64,000 nt of DNA from contig CAVWEI010000007.1 in assembly GCA_963753845.1 (NCBI GenBank), positions 62,001-126,000 of the forward strand. Direction: 5' to 3'. This DNA comes from Thiosocius sp963753845 (GTDB lineage Bacteria; Pseudomonadota; Gammaproteobacteria; Chromatiales; Chromatiaceae). Below, in pieces: positions 1 through 8,640 of this stretch (within the stretch, counting starts at the first letter, position 1; each line of letters starts with the position of its first letter). The notes beneath the pieces are model-generated. The model had not been told where the DNA came from. It saw only the letters and a program-made list of their open reading frames with translations, and ran no database searches. The position numbers and the translations under genes were made by a program.

Positions 1-117
1 GTTGCGCTGGTTCCCGGGGCGGCATTCGGGCTGTCGGGACATGTGCGCATATCCATTGCAACCGGCATGCAAAATCTTGAGAATGCCTTGGACAGAATAG
101 AAAGATTGATCAGTTAG
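1..117 (+). CDS. PLP-dependent aminotransferase (class I/II), C-terminal end only
   Basis: Frame 1 is open from the first base to a TAG at 115-117 and gives 38 residues. They begin VALVPGAAFGLSGHVRIS and end in a helix ending DRIERLIS. The pattern 'V-PG-aFG..gh.RiS.A..-.nLe.AldRi' is the usual C-terminus of aspartate/alanine-type aminotransferases of fold type I, where the Arg in 'RIS' binds the substrate carboxylate. The rest of the gene lies left of the window, so substrate specificity cannot be told. Confidence 0.75.
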   Translation, partial: VALVPGAAFGLSGHVRISIATGMQNLENALDRIERLIS

Positions 118-191
118 TCTTGGACAAAAATCTACCCTGAACGTGGTGCACAGGGAACGGGCACCCAATGCTTGCAAGGAGGCAAGTCGAC

Positions 192-791
192 ATGGAAGTC
201 GGAAAATCATCGCCGCGTCGCGCACGCGGAATCACCCTGGTGGAATTGGTCACGACCCTGGCGGTCGCGGGGATATCCCTGGCAGTTGTGCTGCCGAGCT
301 TGTCCGGACTGGCCAGTCGCTCTCAGATCACGACCTCGGCCAATCAGCTGCTCAGCAATCTGCGCTATGCGCGCAACGAGGCCGTGACACGTCGTGCATT
401 TGTCAGCCTGTGCCCAAGCGATGACGGCAGCACCTGTTCAGCAGATCCCAGGGGCTGGCAGCGGGGTTACCTGATCTTTGCAGACACAGACGGCAACCGT
501 GTCCGCACAGCAGGTGAAACCCTGCTGCGGGTGCACGATGCACAGCCGCAATCCATGCGCCTGTACAGCACGGCGGGCCGGCCGGCGATCCGATTCAGGG
601 GCGATGGCGCGGCATGGAGCACCAACACCACCTTCAGCATCTGCCTCGGTGAAAACGTCGATGCAAACCGTGCCGTCATTCTGTACGGGAGCGGGCGCGC
701 CCGTGTCGACAAACGGGTTCCCGGCAACCGGCCCGTGACCTGTACTATAAGCCCTGCTCCCCGGCACGGATTCGTGCCGCCGCAGTATTGA
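192..791 (+). CDS. fimT: Type IV pilus minor pseudopilin, FimT/GspH family
   Basis: A 199-aa prepilin-like protein. After a short basic leader it has the prepilin peptidase site G13/I14 followed by TLVELV, with Glu at +5 of the mature protein, and a hydrophobic N-helix to about residue 38. The rest matches the GspH/FimT globular region (NLRYARNEAVTRR, then a Cys-containing beta domain with CPSDDGSTC). Such minor pilins prime assembly of type IV pili or pseudopili in the inner membrane. I chose the ATG at 192 over the in-frame ATG at 168 because AAGGAGG (176-182) sits 9 bases upstream of 192. No other pilus gene is nearby, as is common for solitary fimT genes. It could equally be named GspH-like. 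Confidence 0.8.
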   Translation: MEVGKSSPRRARGITLVELVTTLAVAGISLAVVLPSLSGLASRSQITTSANQLLSNLRYARNEAVTRRAFVSLCPSDDGSTCSADPRGWQRGYLIFADTDGNRVRTAGETLLRVHDAQPQSMRLYSTAGRPAIRFRGDGAAWSTNTTFSICLGENVDANRAVILYGSGRARVDKRVPGNRPVTCTISPAPRHGFVPPQY

Positions 792-832
792 CCCGCTGGG
801 GTAGATTAAGTAGACTTCGCGCTCGAAGTTAT

Positions 833-907
833 TCCCCTGTGGCGCAGCGGTAGCGCAGCGGACTGTTAATCCGTTGGTCGTAAGTTCGAATCTTACCGGG
901 GGAGCCA
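833..907 (+). tRNA. tRNA-Asn (anticodon GTT)
   Basis: A 75-base cloverleaf. The acceptor strands TCCCCTG and CGGGGGA pair, a GCGC/GCGC D stem is present, the anticodon loop is CTGTTAA with GTT at 865-867, the T loop is TTCGAAT, the discriminator is G904 and the CCA end is encoded at 905-907. Confidence 0.95.
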
Positions 908-923
908 AAATAAATTAATGAGT

Positions 924-948
924 AAAGCCCGCTTCGCGCGGGCTTTTT
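924..948 (+). terminator. Rho-independent terminator after tRNA-Asn
   Basis: Perfect 9-bp stem AAAGCCCGC/GCGGGCTTT (924-932 and 938-946) with a 5-base loop, running into a T tract, 17 bases after the tRNA. Confidence 0.85.
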
Positions 949-1044
949 CATGCCCGCGATCCTTATCTTGGAATCTACACACGCAGCTGCCGCCATTGTG
1001 TAAGCTTCCGGAATCGCCGGCTTGGTGAGTTTGACCGATAAGGC

Positions 1045-2679
1045 ATGTCCGCAATCTTCCTCAGCTACCGACGCGACGACAGTTCGGGCTATGCCGGGCG
1101 ACTGTTCGACAACCTTGCCGAATCCTTCGGGCGCGAGCGGGTGTTTATGGACATCGAGACCATCGAGCCGGGCATGGACTTCGTCGCCGGCATCGACCGC
1201 GCGATCGAGTCCTGCGGCGCGGTGATCGCCATGATCGGCCCCAATTGGATCAATGCTCAGGACGCCAATGGGCGCCGACGCCTGGACAATCCGCGCGACT
1301 TCATACGCCTGGAAATCACCTCGGCACTGACCCGTGGTGTCCGGGTCATTCCAGTACTGGTGCACAACGCCAGCATGCCGCCGGAGCAGGAACTGCCCGA
1401 GCCCTTGCGCCCGCTGTGCCGCTTGCAGGCCTGCGAGATCAGCGATAATCGCTGGGAATTCGACGTGCGCCGGCTGACCGACGTCATCGATCCATTAATC
1501 GCCGAACCCGAGCAAAGCCCGACGGCGGCGGCCGCGGCCGCGAAGGCTGCGGCCGAAGCAACGAGCACAACCAAAGCACCGGGCCGCAAGCCCGGCGGCG
1601 GTCCGACCGCATGGTTGGTGGCGGTCGCTGCCCTAATCCTGGCCGCTGTCGGAGGCACCTGGTGGTTTAGCCAGTCGGCACCTACCGAACCGGCCGCGCT
1701 CCCGGTTGACGAAGCGGTGCCCTCCAAACCCCCCGCCGCCATCCCGAGCGAGCCCGTTGTCACAACGGTTCCATCGCCAGAGCTCCCCGCGGCGCGCCCG
1801 GGGTCGGAGGCGTCGCTTGCCGAACCGCCGCCCCGGAGTGAACCCCTCCCCGAAGTATCGCCCGAACCTCGAATGGCCACGGAATCGACAGGGCCCGAAC
1901 CACCTCCCCCGGATGAACCTCCTCTCGAAGCATCTTACGGCCCTGAACTGACCCCGAAGGCCGAGCGGGTTGCCGTTCCGGCGCCCAGGGGTCCCTCACC
2001 GGACGAGCTTAGGCAACGCGAGATCGCCGAGTTGATCCAGGCCGCGGAGATCGACCTGGCGGAACTGCGGCTGACCCGCCCGGCGGACAACAATGCCTTC
2101 GATCGCTTTCAACGCGTGCTCGAGTTGGACCCGGACAACCCACGTGCCCGCGAAGGCCTGGTCGCAATCACAGCGCGCTATCACGGCCTGATCGAGGACG
2201 CGCTCGACCGCAACGCCCTGGACAACGCGCAACGTTATCTCGACTCGGCGAGAGCAGTCGATCCAAGCACCGCCTGGCTGAACCCGTTGCAGCGCGAGAT
2301 CGATCAGCGACGGCATGTTACGGCCCTGCCGGAGCGCAAACCAGAGCGCTCTGCGCAGCCCGACGTGGCGAAGCGAGAGGCATGCCTGTCCGCCTGCGAG
2401 CACAGTCACCAGGCCTGTCGCGCGGAGATCGATCCACAGATCGAAGCCAGCTGCCTGCGCAGCCGCGAGGAGGCCTGCGAGCGGCTTTACGAGTCTTGCA
2501 TATCGGATTCGAGCAAGATGTTCTTAGGCGAGGTATCACACGAATCGCAGTGCATTGGGGTTCACGCCAACTGTCGCAGGACCTCGGCCAAGGACTGCGG
2601 GGCGGCACGGCAGATCGCCGAGGAGCGCTGCGACACCGAGTTCGGGACCTGCACCGAGCACTGCCAGAGCCTGGAATGA
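1045..2679 (+). CDS. TIR-domain membrane protein with proline-rich linker and Cys-rich C-terminus
   Basis: A 544-aa protein. Residues 1-150 form a TIR domain: IFLSYRRDDS start, FMDIETIEPG, and RLEITSAL, in which E90 occupies the place of the catalytic glutamate of NAD-cleaving TIRs. An Ala-rich stretch is followed by one transmembrane helix (about 189-209, preceded by GRKPGGG). Then comes a Pro/Glu-rich linker (about 212-330), a helical region resembling TPR (about 335-425) and a C-terminal segment with 12 cysteines, many in spaced CxxxC patterns. The positive-inside rule puts the TIR domain in the cytoplasm and the Cys-rich part in the periplasm. Bacterial TIR domains often hydrolyse NAD or make nucleotide signals. 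No defence partner is beside it, so a signalling role is as likely. The ligand and function are unknown. Confidence 0.8.
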   Translation: MSAIFLSYRRDDSSGYAGRLFDNLAESFGRERVFMDIETIEPGMDFVAGIDRAIESCGAVIAMIGPNWINAQDANGRRRLDNPRDFIRLEITSALTRGVRVIPVLVHNASMPPEQELPEPLRPLCRLQACEISDNRWEFDVRRLTDVIDPLIAEPEQSPTAAAAAAKAAAEATSTTKAPGRKPGGGPTAWLVAVAALILAAVGGTWWFSQSAPTEPAALPVDEAVPSKPPAAIPSEPVVTTVPSPELPAARPGSEASLAEPPPRSEPLPEVSPEPRMATESTGPEPPPPDEPPLEASYGPELTPKAERVAVPAPRGPSPDELRQREIAELIQAAEIDLAELRLTRPADNNAFDRFQRVLELDPDNPRAREGLVAITARYHGLIEDALDRNALDNAQRYLDSARAVDPSTAWLNPLQREIDQRRHVTALPERKPERSAQPDVAKREACLSACEHSHQACRAEIDPQIEASCLRSREEACERLYESCISDSSKMFLGEVSHESQCIGVHANCRRTSAKDCGAARQIAEERCDTEFGTCTEHCQSLE

Positions 2680-2775
2680 GCAACATCGCGCTCGTCAGAT
2701 CCGGGCTCGGAAAGCGCCTGGACGCTCGATCGGTAGATTCGGCAACACCCTTAGGGTGCACGCACATACTAAAGC

Positions 2776-3354
2776 ATGAGCACCATAGACCTCCTGCGCC
2801 ACGGTGAGCCCGCGGGCGGCGTTCGCTACCGGGGCGACGGCGTCGACGATCCCTTGACCGAGCGCGGCTGGGCCCAGATGTGGGCCGCGGTGGGAGAGCC
2901 TTCCGACTGGACCCATGTGGTCAGTTCTCCTCTGCGGCGATGTCGCAGCTTCGCCGAGGCCGTGGCGGAACGCTTCGACCTGCCGTTGCTGGTGGACGAG
3001 CGCTTTCGGGAGACGGGCTTCGGCACCTGGGAGGGGCGCCGCCATGAAGAGGTGCGGGACGCGGACCCCGATGCCTACTACGCCTTCTTTCGGGACGCCG
3101 TCAATCATCGCCCGCCTGGCTCGGAGCCCCTCGACACCTTCTACGCAAGGGTCCGTTCGGGCCTGCTGGACGTGTTCGATGAACACCCTGAAGGTCATAT
3201 CTTGCTGGTCTGCCATTTGGGGGTAATGCGGGCGGCCACCGCCCTCGCCCTCGAGATGCCTTTGTCGGCCCTCTACCGCATGCACGCACCCTACGCCGGC
3301 CGCATTCGCCTGCGCCGCACTGCGCGCGGCATCGAACTCTGGTTCGGTCACTGA
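2776..3354 (+). CDS. Histidine phosphatase family protein (phosphoglycerate-mutase-like)
   Basis: A 192-aa protein of the branch-1 histidine phosphatase superfamily. It shows the phosphohistidine motif LLRHGE (His9), Arg54 in SSPLRRC, Glu79 in RETGFGTWEG and the second catalytic His147 in LLVCHLGVMR. Close relatives include alpha-ribazole-phosphate phosphatase (CobC) and small broad-specificity phosphatases. There is no cobalamin gene nearby, so I do not assign CobC. It reads away from the TIR gene and converges on the EI-like gene. Confidence 0.85.
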   Translation: MSTIDLLRHGEPAGGVRYRGDGVDDPLTERGWAQMWAAVGEPSDWTHVVSSPLRRCRSFAEAVAERFDLPLLVDERFRETGFGTWEGRRHEEVRDADPDAYYAFFRDAVNHRPPGSEPLDTFYARVRSGLLDVFDEHPEGHILLVCHLGVMRAATALALEMPLSALYRMHAPYAGRIRLRRTARGIELWFGH

Positions 3355-3460
3355 GAACGCCCCGAGGTGCACCTCTGCGGCGCGGTCCTTCTCACTACGC
3401 TACTGCCGCGGGTCGCGTGACGCGACAGCCGTCCAAGGCACCTGATCCTCGGCATCCCGC

Positions 3461-4732
3461 CTATCGCCCCCCCTCGTGCCACACACCGAGCAGAGCCGCA
3501 ACGGCTTGGCCGGAAGCGGCCGCGCACACGGCCTCGGCCAGGGCGCGGTCCTGCGCCGAGGAGCGCATGGCCACGGTGCGTGCCAGGTAGGGGGCGTGGG
3601 CTACGTCCACGGAAAACGTCCGGTAGCCGAGCCCGAGCAGCACCGGTAGCACCCCCGGTAGCTGGGGCAGGATCCCGCAAAGCTGCACCCGATTCACGCC
3701 CGCCCCGGCCAATTCGGCGGTCAGGCGCAGGAAGCGGTAGAGGGCCGGGCCATAGGGATCCAGCTGAGCGCGCACAGCGGGCAGATCCCGGTCCGCGCCG
3801 AACAGAGACTGCATGAGGTCGTTGAGGCCAAACCCCACCAGGTCGGCCGCCGCGAGGAATCGATCCACGGCCAGGGCCGCGCCCGCGGTCTCCAACATCG
3901 CCCCCACGCTGACGCCCGGGTCCGGCAGCGCCGCGTTTATTGAAGCCCGCCAGTACTGGAATTGCTCTACGGTATCCACGTTAGGCACCAGAAGGCCGGT
4001 TTGGTAACGCCGGCTCAGGGGCCCAAGCGCCTGCAGCTGGGCCTCCACAACGGACCGCACCACGGGATGCCGATACAACCTCGAGCCGTGCAGACCGAGG
4101 GGACCGCTTTCCGGAAGCGCCGACACCCAGGTCGGATGCTTGTCCGGAGCCAGGTCCAGCAGGCGGAACGTAACCGGCAGCTGTTGGGCTGCCTCCAGCA
4201 CCCCATTAAATGCCTCGGCGTAAAAAGCCCGGTCCGGCATCGCACCCGCCTCGGGCAGCAGGAACTCAGTGCGTACCAGACCGATCGCCGCCACGCCCCG
4301 CTCGCGTGCCAAACGGACCGCAGCGGCACTGCGCACGCTAGCGCGTATATCGATAGGTTCACCATCCAGGGTGCGCAGGTCGCAGGGCACAGGTGGCGGC
4401 GACGGCGTCAGGTCCACGTCGTGCGCTTCGATCGGCAGCACCCGGCCGCTCGCCCCGTCCAGGACCACCTCCAGTCCTTCGCGAAGTTGCGAGGTCTCCT
4501 CGGCGCCGACCATGACGGTCGGGATGCCGCGGCTCAGCAGGGCGATGCTCGCGTGCGAAAAAGGTGCGGCATCCACCAGCACGCAGCCCGCAGGCAACAC
4601 GGTCATGCTCCGAAGAATTCTGTGGTCGGCCAACAGGATGCCCGTGGTCGCAGCTTTGCGGGTCAGTTTGCCCCGCGCTACGCCGGGCACAAAACCCATG
4701 CCACGAATGGGACCAACCAAGGTCGAGCTCAT
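3461..4732 (-). CDS. PEP-utilizing enzyme, orphan EI/PPS-like protein without HPr or ATP-grasp domain
   Basis: A 423-aa protein with two recognisable parts. Residues about 10-105 form a PEP-utilizers swivelling domain with the phosphohistidine loop DAAPFSHASIALLSRGIP (His60). Residues about 125-420 form the PEP-binding TIM barrel (GLVRTEFLLPE, FRLLDLAPDKHP, GAMLETAGAAL, VGFGLNDLMQSLFGADRD, LCGILPQLPGV). The arrangement is that of PTS enzyme I or PEP synthase, but both the HPr-binding helical domain and the ATP-grasp domain are absent. ATG 4732 is chosen over a TTG at 4777 that would overlap the upstream gene. It follows the truncated DUF21 gene by 20 bases. Its phosphate acceptor is unknown. 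Confidence 0.75.
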   Translation of the reverse strand: MSSTLVGPIRGMGFVPGVARGKLTRKAATTGILLADHRILRSMTVLPAGCVLVDAAPFSHASIALLSRGIPTVMVGAEETSQLREGLEVVLDGASGRVLPIEAHDVDLTPSPPPVPCDLRTLDGEPIDIRASVRSAAAVRLARERGVAAIGLVRTEFLLPEAGAMPDRAFYAEAFNGVLEAAQQLPVTFRLLDLAPDKHPTWVSALPESGPLGLHGSRLYRHPVVRSVVEAQLQALGPLSRRYQTGLLVPNVDTVEQFQYWRASINAALPDPGVSVGAMLETAGAALAVDRFLAAADLVGFGLNDLMQSLFGADRDLPAVRAQLDPYGPALYRFLRLTAELAGAGVNRVQLCGILPQLPGVLPVLLGLGYRTFSVDVAHAPYLARTVAMRSSAQDRALAEAVCAAASGQAVAALLGVWHEGGR

Positions 4733-4752
4733 GGATACAGCATAGTCCCGAA

Positions 4753-5046
4753 TCAATGAGAAGCCGCCTCGAACCAAGGATCGACGAGGTGCTCAATGGT
4801 CACGATGCCGATCGCACCCAGCCCCATGGAGACGATCGTGATACCGATCTGGATCACAGAGTAGAACCGCTCCGGTTCGTTGTGCAGGATCTGCACGTAA
4901 TTGGCAGACTTGTTCCCCGTGTCCGCGAGCTGTTTGATGCGGCTGCGGCGGGCCGCTGTCAGCGCGACCTCGCAGCCTACGAAGTACGCATTGCCCATCA
5001 CGAGCAACATGACGACGCCGAGCTTCACCCACAGAATCGTATCCAT
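4753..5046 (-). CDS. Truncated DUF21/CNNM-type transporter (N-terminal fragment)
   Basis: The 97 residues match only the first part of the DUF21 (CNNM/CorC-HlyC) membrane domain: an N-terminal helix WVKLGVVMLLVMGNAYFVG, then CEVALTAARRSRIKQL, then a second helix beginning VIQIGITIVSMGLGAIG. Family members are normally 400 residues or more, with further helices, two CBS domains and a CorC domain. None of these follows in any frame, because the EI-like gene starts 20 bases downstream. Either the gene is a deletion remnant or a short form has been kept. A good start (ATG 5046, GGGGGG just upstream on the minus strand) suggests it is still translated. Confidence 0.6.
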   Translation of the reverse strand: MDTILWVKLGVVMLLVMGNAYFVGCEVALTAARRSRIKQLADTGNKSANYVQILHNEPERFYSVIQIGITIVSMGLGAIGIVTIEHLVDPWFEAASH

Positions 5047-5497
5047 GCCACCCCCCTTAGTTGATTACCGTTCGATCAAACAGCCGTTGAATATGTTCCG
5101 ACACGGGAATGGATGACGCCGCGGGTTCCGAGGACCCGCGGCCAATCGGAAGTGCGGGTAGGATAAACGCCGTTTTTCTTTGGGCCCATCGAGTATCCTA
5201 AGGTCCTCAGTCCGCCGCTAACTCGACCGGGCAGGCGATGCCGCCTCTGTTGGCGCCCGCCTCGCTCATCGAGGTGGGTGAGAATCTTCTGGATCGCCTC
5301 GGACGCCCCGGTGCGGGCAATGATCCGTGCCACCCCATCTCAGGCATGGCGTCAGATCCCAAAGGGTTGTGGGATTCGACGTTAACCCTGATTTGCAGAC
5401 GGGGTAACGGGCTACAATGAGATCACTTGAGTTTTGCGCAAAGACATCCTTAGACTACGCGCATGGCAATGCGATTCCCACGAAACAGGAGCGGAAA
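5047..5497. other. Intergenic region between divergent transcription units
   Basis: This 451-base gap separates the leftward DUF21/EI-like pair from the rightward lipoprotein gene. I see one perfect hairpin, CCGCGGGT/ACCCGCGG (5119-5126 and 5134-5141), with no T tract, and a ribosome-binding site for the downstream gene at 5486-5491. No convincing coding sequence was found. Confidence 0.5.
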
Positions 5498-5851
5498 ATG
5501 AAGCGGCTGGCTACGATTGTTACTCATTGGACCAAACCCGCGCTGACCTTGAGCGTGGCCGTGCTTTTATCGGGCTGCCTGCCCGCGAAAGATACGATTA
5601 CCGTTTTTGACAATCCGACAATACGCCCCGGGGATTGGGTCACCTGCGAAAACGAACCCTGCAGCGTGTATTTTGAAACACCTGCGGGTAGCGGCACCCA
5701 CAACATATTGCAGGACGGAACCATCAAGGCGGGGGTGGCCGTTGGCGGGCAACGTGTCTTTCTGGGTGAATACTACGGCGGGACCCAGGTCTTCCACGTC
5801 GAAGGCACTGACCTTCCCGAAGCCCATCTCCAAGTCATCAGGTCGTGGTAG
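5498..5851 (+). CDS. Small predicted lipoprotein, unknown function
   Basis: A 117-aa protein with a lipoprotein signal: basic N-terminus MKRLATIV, a hydrophobic core and the lipobox LLSGC ending at Cys27. The mature part (about 90 aa) is beta-rich and has one Cys pair in CENEPC. I do not recognise a family. ATG 5498 is preferred to the upstream in-frame ATG at 5417 because it follows a CAGGAG ribosome-binding site at 5486-5491 and gives a clean signal peptide. Confidence 0.65.
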   Translation: MKRLATIVTHWTKPALTLSVAVLLSGCLPAKDTITVFDNPTIRPGDWVTCENEPCSVYFETPAGSGTHNILQDGTIKAGVAVGGQRVFLGEYYGGTQVFHVEGTDLPEAHLQVIRSW

Positions 5852-6201
5852 TGAACCGAACCGGCAATTCCTTCAATGGCATATGCAGCTGCGTGAGCAG
5901 GTATTGACTGTGGCCGCCGTGCATTCCCCCGATTGGCGGGGGAATTGCAAGTTCTCGGTCTGTCTAGCCATTCCTGCCGCCTGATCGGCCGGAAACGCAA
6001 TCGGCCTGTTTGCAGTCGCGTCGACCTGCTGGAACGACGCGGCTCCGACAACGCCGCCCAGTTCTTTGGCCGCTTCCGAACACGATAGCTACGAAAAAGT
6101 CTGTCATTTCGACAAGACCAAATTTTTGTTGTCGCCTGGATCGAGCCATCTCTTGACTCGAAGTGAAGTCGACTATCGAAGCGCGATTCTGAGGTCTGCC
6201 C
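5852..6201. other. Gene-poor gap with one palindrome
   Basis: 350 bases with no supported gene. A perfect 8-bp inverted repeat ATTCCCCC/GGGGGAAT (5923-5930 and 5938-5945) lies 72 bases after the lipoprotein stop. It has no T tract, so it is a possible RNA-stability hairpin rather than a clear terminator. Confidence 0.45.
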
Positions 6202-7434
6202 ATGACCGATTCGACCGAAACCCGTAACGGCAGTCCCCCGCTTCATACCGCATCCGTCGCCGAGGTGTTCCTCGCGTTTCTCCAGCTCGGCCTTACCTCG
6301 TTTGGTGGACCGGTGGCACATCTGGGCTACTTTCGGGATGCATTCGTCACCCGCAGGCGTTGGATCGAAGACCGTGCCTATGCCGATCTCGTGGCGCTGT
6401 GCCAGTTTCTGCCGGGCCCGGCATCCAGTCAGGTCGGCATCGGTATCGGGCTTTCCAAGGCGGGCCTCCCCGGTGCCTTTGCGGCCTGGTTCGCCTTTAC
6501 GATGCCGTCGGCCATCGCCCTGGTGCTGTTCGGCTACGGCGTCAGCGAATATCAGGACATGCTTCCTGAAGGCACCCTGCACGGCCTGAAGGTCGTGGCC
6601 GTGGCCGTTGTCGCCCAGGCAGTCTGGGGCATGGCCCGGACCCTCTGCCCCGATCCACCCCGGGTAACTCTCGCCGTTTTCGCCGCCATCACCGTGCTCA
6701 TTGCCTCGACCCCGTTCGCCCAGGTGGCCGTCATTGCTCTCGGGGCTGTTGCCGGCCTGCTGTTCCTGGATACCGGGACGGACTCCGCTCACGTCCCGCT
6801 GGGCATCCCTGTCGGCCGCGGCGTGGCCGTGGCCGCACTCACCCTGTTTTTCGTGCTGCTGCTCGGACTCCCACTGCTGGCGACCGTCTTTCCCTCGCAG
6901 GCGCTCTCGCTGATCGACAGCTTCTACCGCTCCGGTTCACTGGTGTTTGGAGGTGGCCATGTGGTGTTGCCGCTGCTGCAGTCCGAGGTCGTGCCACCCG
7001 GGTGGGTATCGAAGGACACATTCCTTGCAGGCTATGGTGCCGCCCAGGCTGTACCGGGGCCATTGTTCACCTTCGCCGCCTATCTGGGCACGGTGTCGAC
7101 ACCTGCGCCCAACGGCTGGGCCGGAGCCGCCTTGTGCCTCGTCGCCATCTTCGCGCCGTCCTTCCTCCTGGTGATCGGGGCGTTGCCATTCTGGGATGGG
7201 CTGAGACGGCTCCGGCGCGTCCGCAAGGCGCTCCTCGGTGTCAACGCAGCGGTCGTCGGATTGCTGCTTGCCGCGCTCTATGACCCGGTCTGGACCAGCG
7301 GCATCCTGTCCGCACGCGACTTCGCCCTGGCTATGGCCGCGTACACGCTGCTCGTATTCTGGAAAGTGCCGCCCTGGCTGGTCGTGATCCTGACGCCAAT
7401 CGGCAGCTGGGCGGCCCTGGTTATGGCTTCGTGA
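6202..7434 (+). CDS. chrA: Chromate efflux transporter ChrA (CHR family)
   Basis: A 410-aa inner-membrane protein with two homologous CHR halves. The N-terminal half starts at VAEVFLAFLQLGLTSFGGPVAH and contains FLPGPASSQVGIGIG. The second half carries SGSLVFGGGHVVLPLL and AQAVPGPLFTFAAYLG, the paired signature of long-chain ChrA. ChrA exports chromate driven by the membrane potential. The gene stands alone, with no chrB regulator next to it. Length is normal for the family (about 390-450). Confidence 0.9.
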   Translation: MTDSTETRNGSPPLHTASVAEVFLAFLQLGLTSFGGPVAHLGYFRDAFVTRRRWIEDRAYADLVALCQFLPGPASSQVGIGIGLSKAGLPGAFAAWFAFTMPSAIALVLFGYGVSEYQDMLPEGTLHGLKVVAVAVVAQAVWGMARTLCPDPPRVTLAVFAAITVLIASTPFAQVAVIALGAVAGLLFLDTGTDSAHVPLGIPVGRGVAVAALTLFFVLLLGLPLLATVFPSQALSLIDSFYRSGSLVFGGGHVVLPLLQSEVVPPGWVSKDTFLAGYGAAQAVPGPLFTFAAYLGTVSTPAPNGWAGAALCLVAIFAPSFLLVIGALPFWDGLRRLRRVRKALLGVNAAVVGLLLAALYDPVWTSGILSARDFALAMAAYTLLVFWKVPPWLVVILTPIGSWAALVMAS

Positions 7435-7587
7435 ACCGCGGGGGCAGGCAATGCCCGGCAGATATCTTCGACACTTTTTGCGTTACATCATCTTTAGAGC
7501 AGTTTTTGACAGCGGCGGCCCTTATCGGGAGGCAGCGAGCCGCTAAGATGGGCGTTCCACCATGGTAAGACGCTGAGAACGCAAAAC

Positions 7588-8502
7588 ATGAACGAAGAAA
7601 TCGAGACACCCGAAAACCTGAGCAAGATGGAGCAGCCGCAGAGCACCCAGGACCTGCTGGCGACCATCGAGGAGCAGGGCAAACAGATCGCCGCGTTCAA
7701 GAAGGCAAAAAGCAAGGCACAACGACGTTTCAGGCGCGAGGAGGAACTAAAACCCTACCAGGCGGAATTGATTCAGATGCAGCAGCATCTGGAACAGAAC
7801 AAGCGACGTATGATCATCCTGTTCGAAGGCAGGGATGCGGCCGGCAAGGGCGGCACCATTCGCCGTGTCACCCGTTACATGAACGAAAAGCACTACCGTG
7901 TCGTCGCACTCGGCAAGCCCACCGAGGAACAGAAGACGCAATGGTTCTTCCAGAAGTATATTCGCGCCTTCCCGCGCGGCGGCGAGGTCGTGTTGTTCGA
8001 CCGCAGCTGGTACAACCGCGCGATCGTCGAACCGGTCTTCGATTTCTGCACCAAAGAGGAATACGAGAACTTCATGGTCGGCTGCCCCGGCTTTGAGAAG
8101 GATCTGGTCCGTCAGGGAACCATCCTGATAAAGCTCTATTTCTCGGTCACCAAGGAAGAGCAGGCCAGGCGGTTCGAGCGGCGCAAGAGTGATTCGTTGA
8201 GGCAGTGGAAGTTGTCCGAGATCGACGTCCAGGCCCAGGACCGGTGGGATGACTTCACGGCGCAGAAGTACGAGATGCTCAAGCGCACCCATACCAATCA
8301 TGCGCCCTGGACCATGATCCGTTCCAACGACAAGCACCTTGCCCGGCTCAACGCCATGAAGGTGATTCTCAACGCGGTGCCTTACAAGCGCCTGGACCCC
8401 AGCCTGGATTTCGTGCCTGCACACGACATAGTCGTCTCCGGTTCCCGAGAGCTCGAGCTCATGGAGGCACAGCGACTGCGGGACGGAAGGTTCGCAGGTT
8501 AG
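7588..8502 (+). CDS. ppk2: Polyphosphate kinase 2 family protein
   Basis: A 304-aa protein. PPK2 motifs are intact: Walker A FEGRDAAGKGG at 80-89, the lid-region KTQWFFQKYIRAFPRGGEVV, and Walker B-like DRSWYNRA at 138-145. PPK2 enzymes transfer phosphate between polyphosphate and nucleoside (di)phosphates. The extra N-terminal acidic/helical 60 residues and the length fit the class I group, which phosphorylates nucleoside diphosphates. It stands alone and is followed by a strong terminator. Confidence 0.9.
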   Translation: MNEEIETPENLSKMEQPQSTQDLLATIEEQGKQIAAFKKAKSKAQRRFRREEELKPYQAELIQMQQHLEQNKRRMIILFEGRDAAGKGGTIRRVTRYMNEKHYRVVALGKPTEEQKTQWFFQKYIRAFPRGGEVVLFDRSWYNRAIVEPVFDFCTKEEYENFMVGCPGFEKDLVRQGTILIKLYFSVTKEEQARRFERRKSDSLRQWKLSEIDVQAQDRWDDFTAQKYEMLKRTHTNHAPWTMIRSNDKHLARLNAMKVILNAVPYKRLDPSLDFVPAHDIVVSGSRELELMEAQRLRDGRFAG

Positions 8503-8525
8503 ATTTCCGCCTTCCCCCACCACGC

Positions 8526-8554
8526 AAAGGCCCGGCCATACGCCGGGCTTTTTC
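8526..8554 (+). terminator. Rho-independent terminator after ppk2
   Basis: GCCCGGC/GCCGGGC stem (8530-8536 and 8542-8548) with a five-base loop, flanked by A-rich sequence on the left and TTTTT on the right, 24 bases after the ppk2 stop. Confidence 0.85.
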
Positions 8555-8640
8555 CTGTCGGTCTTGAAGAAGGCTCTGTCTGAGTTAAGTGTTGCAAAGG
8601 CATAAACTGAAGGGAGCGGCTCCTGAAAGGAGGCGGCGCC

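Noticed and set aside
2776..3354. Alpha-ribazole phosphatase (CobC) name
   Set aside because: The motifs fit the whole histidine phosphatase family and no cobalamin gene is in the window.
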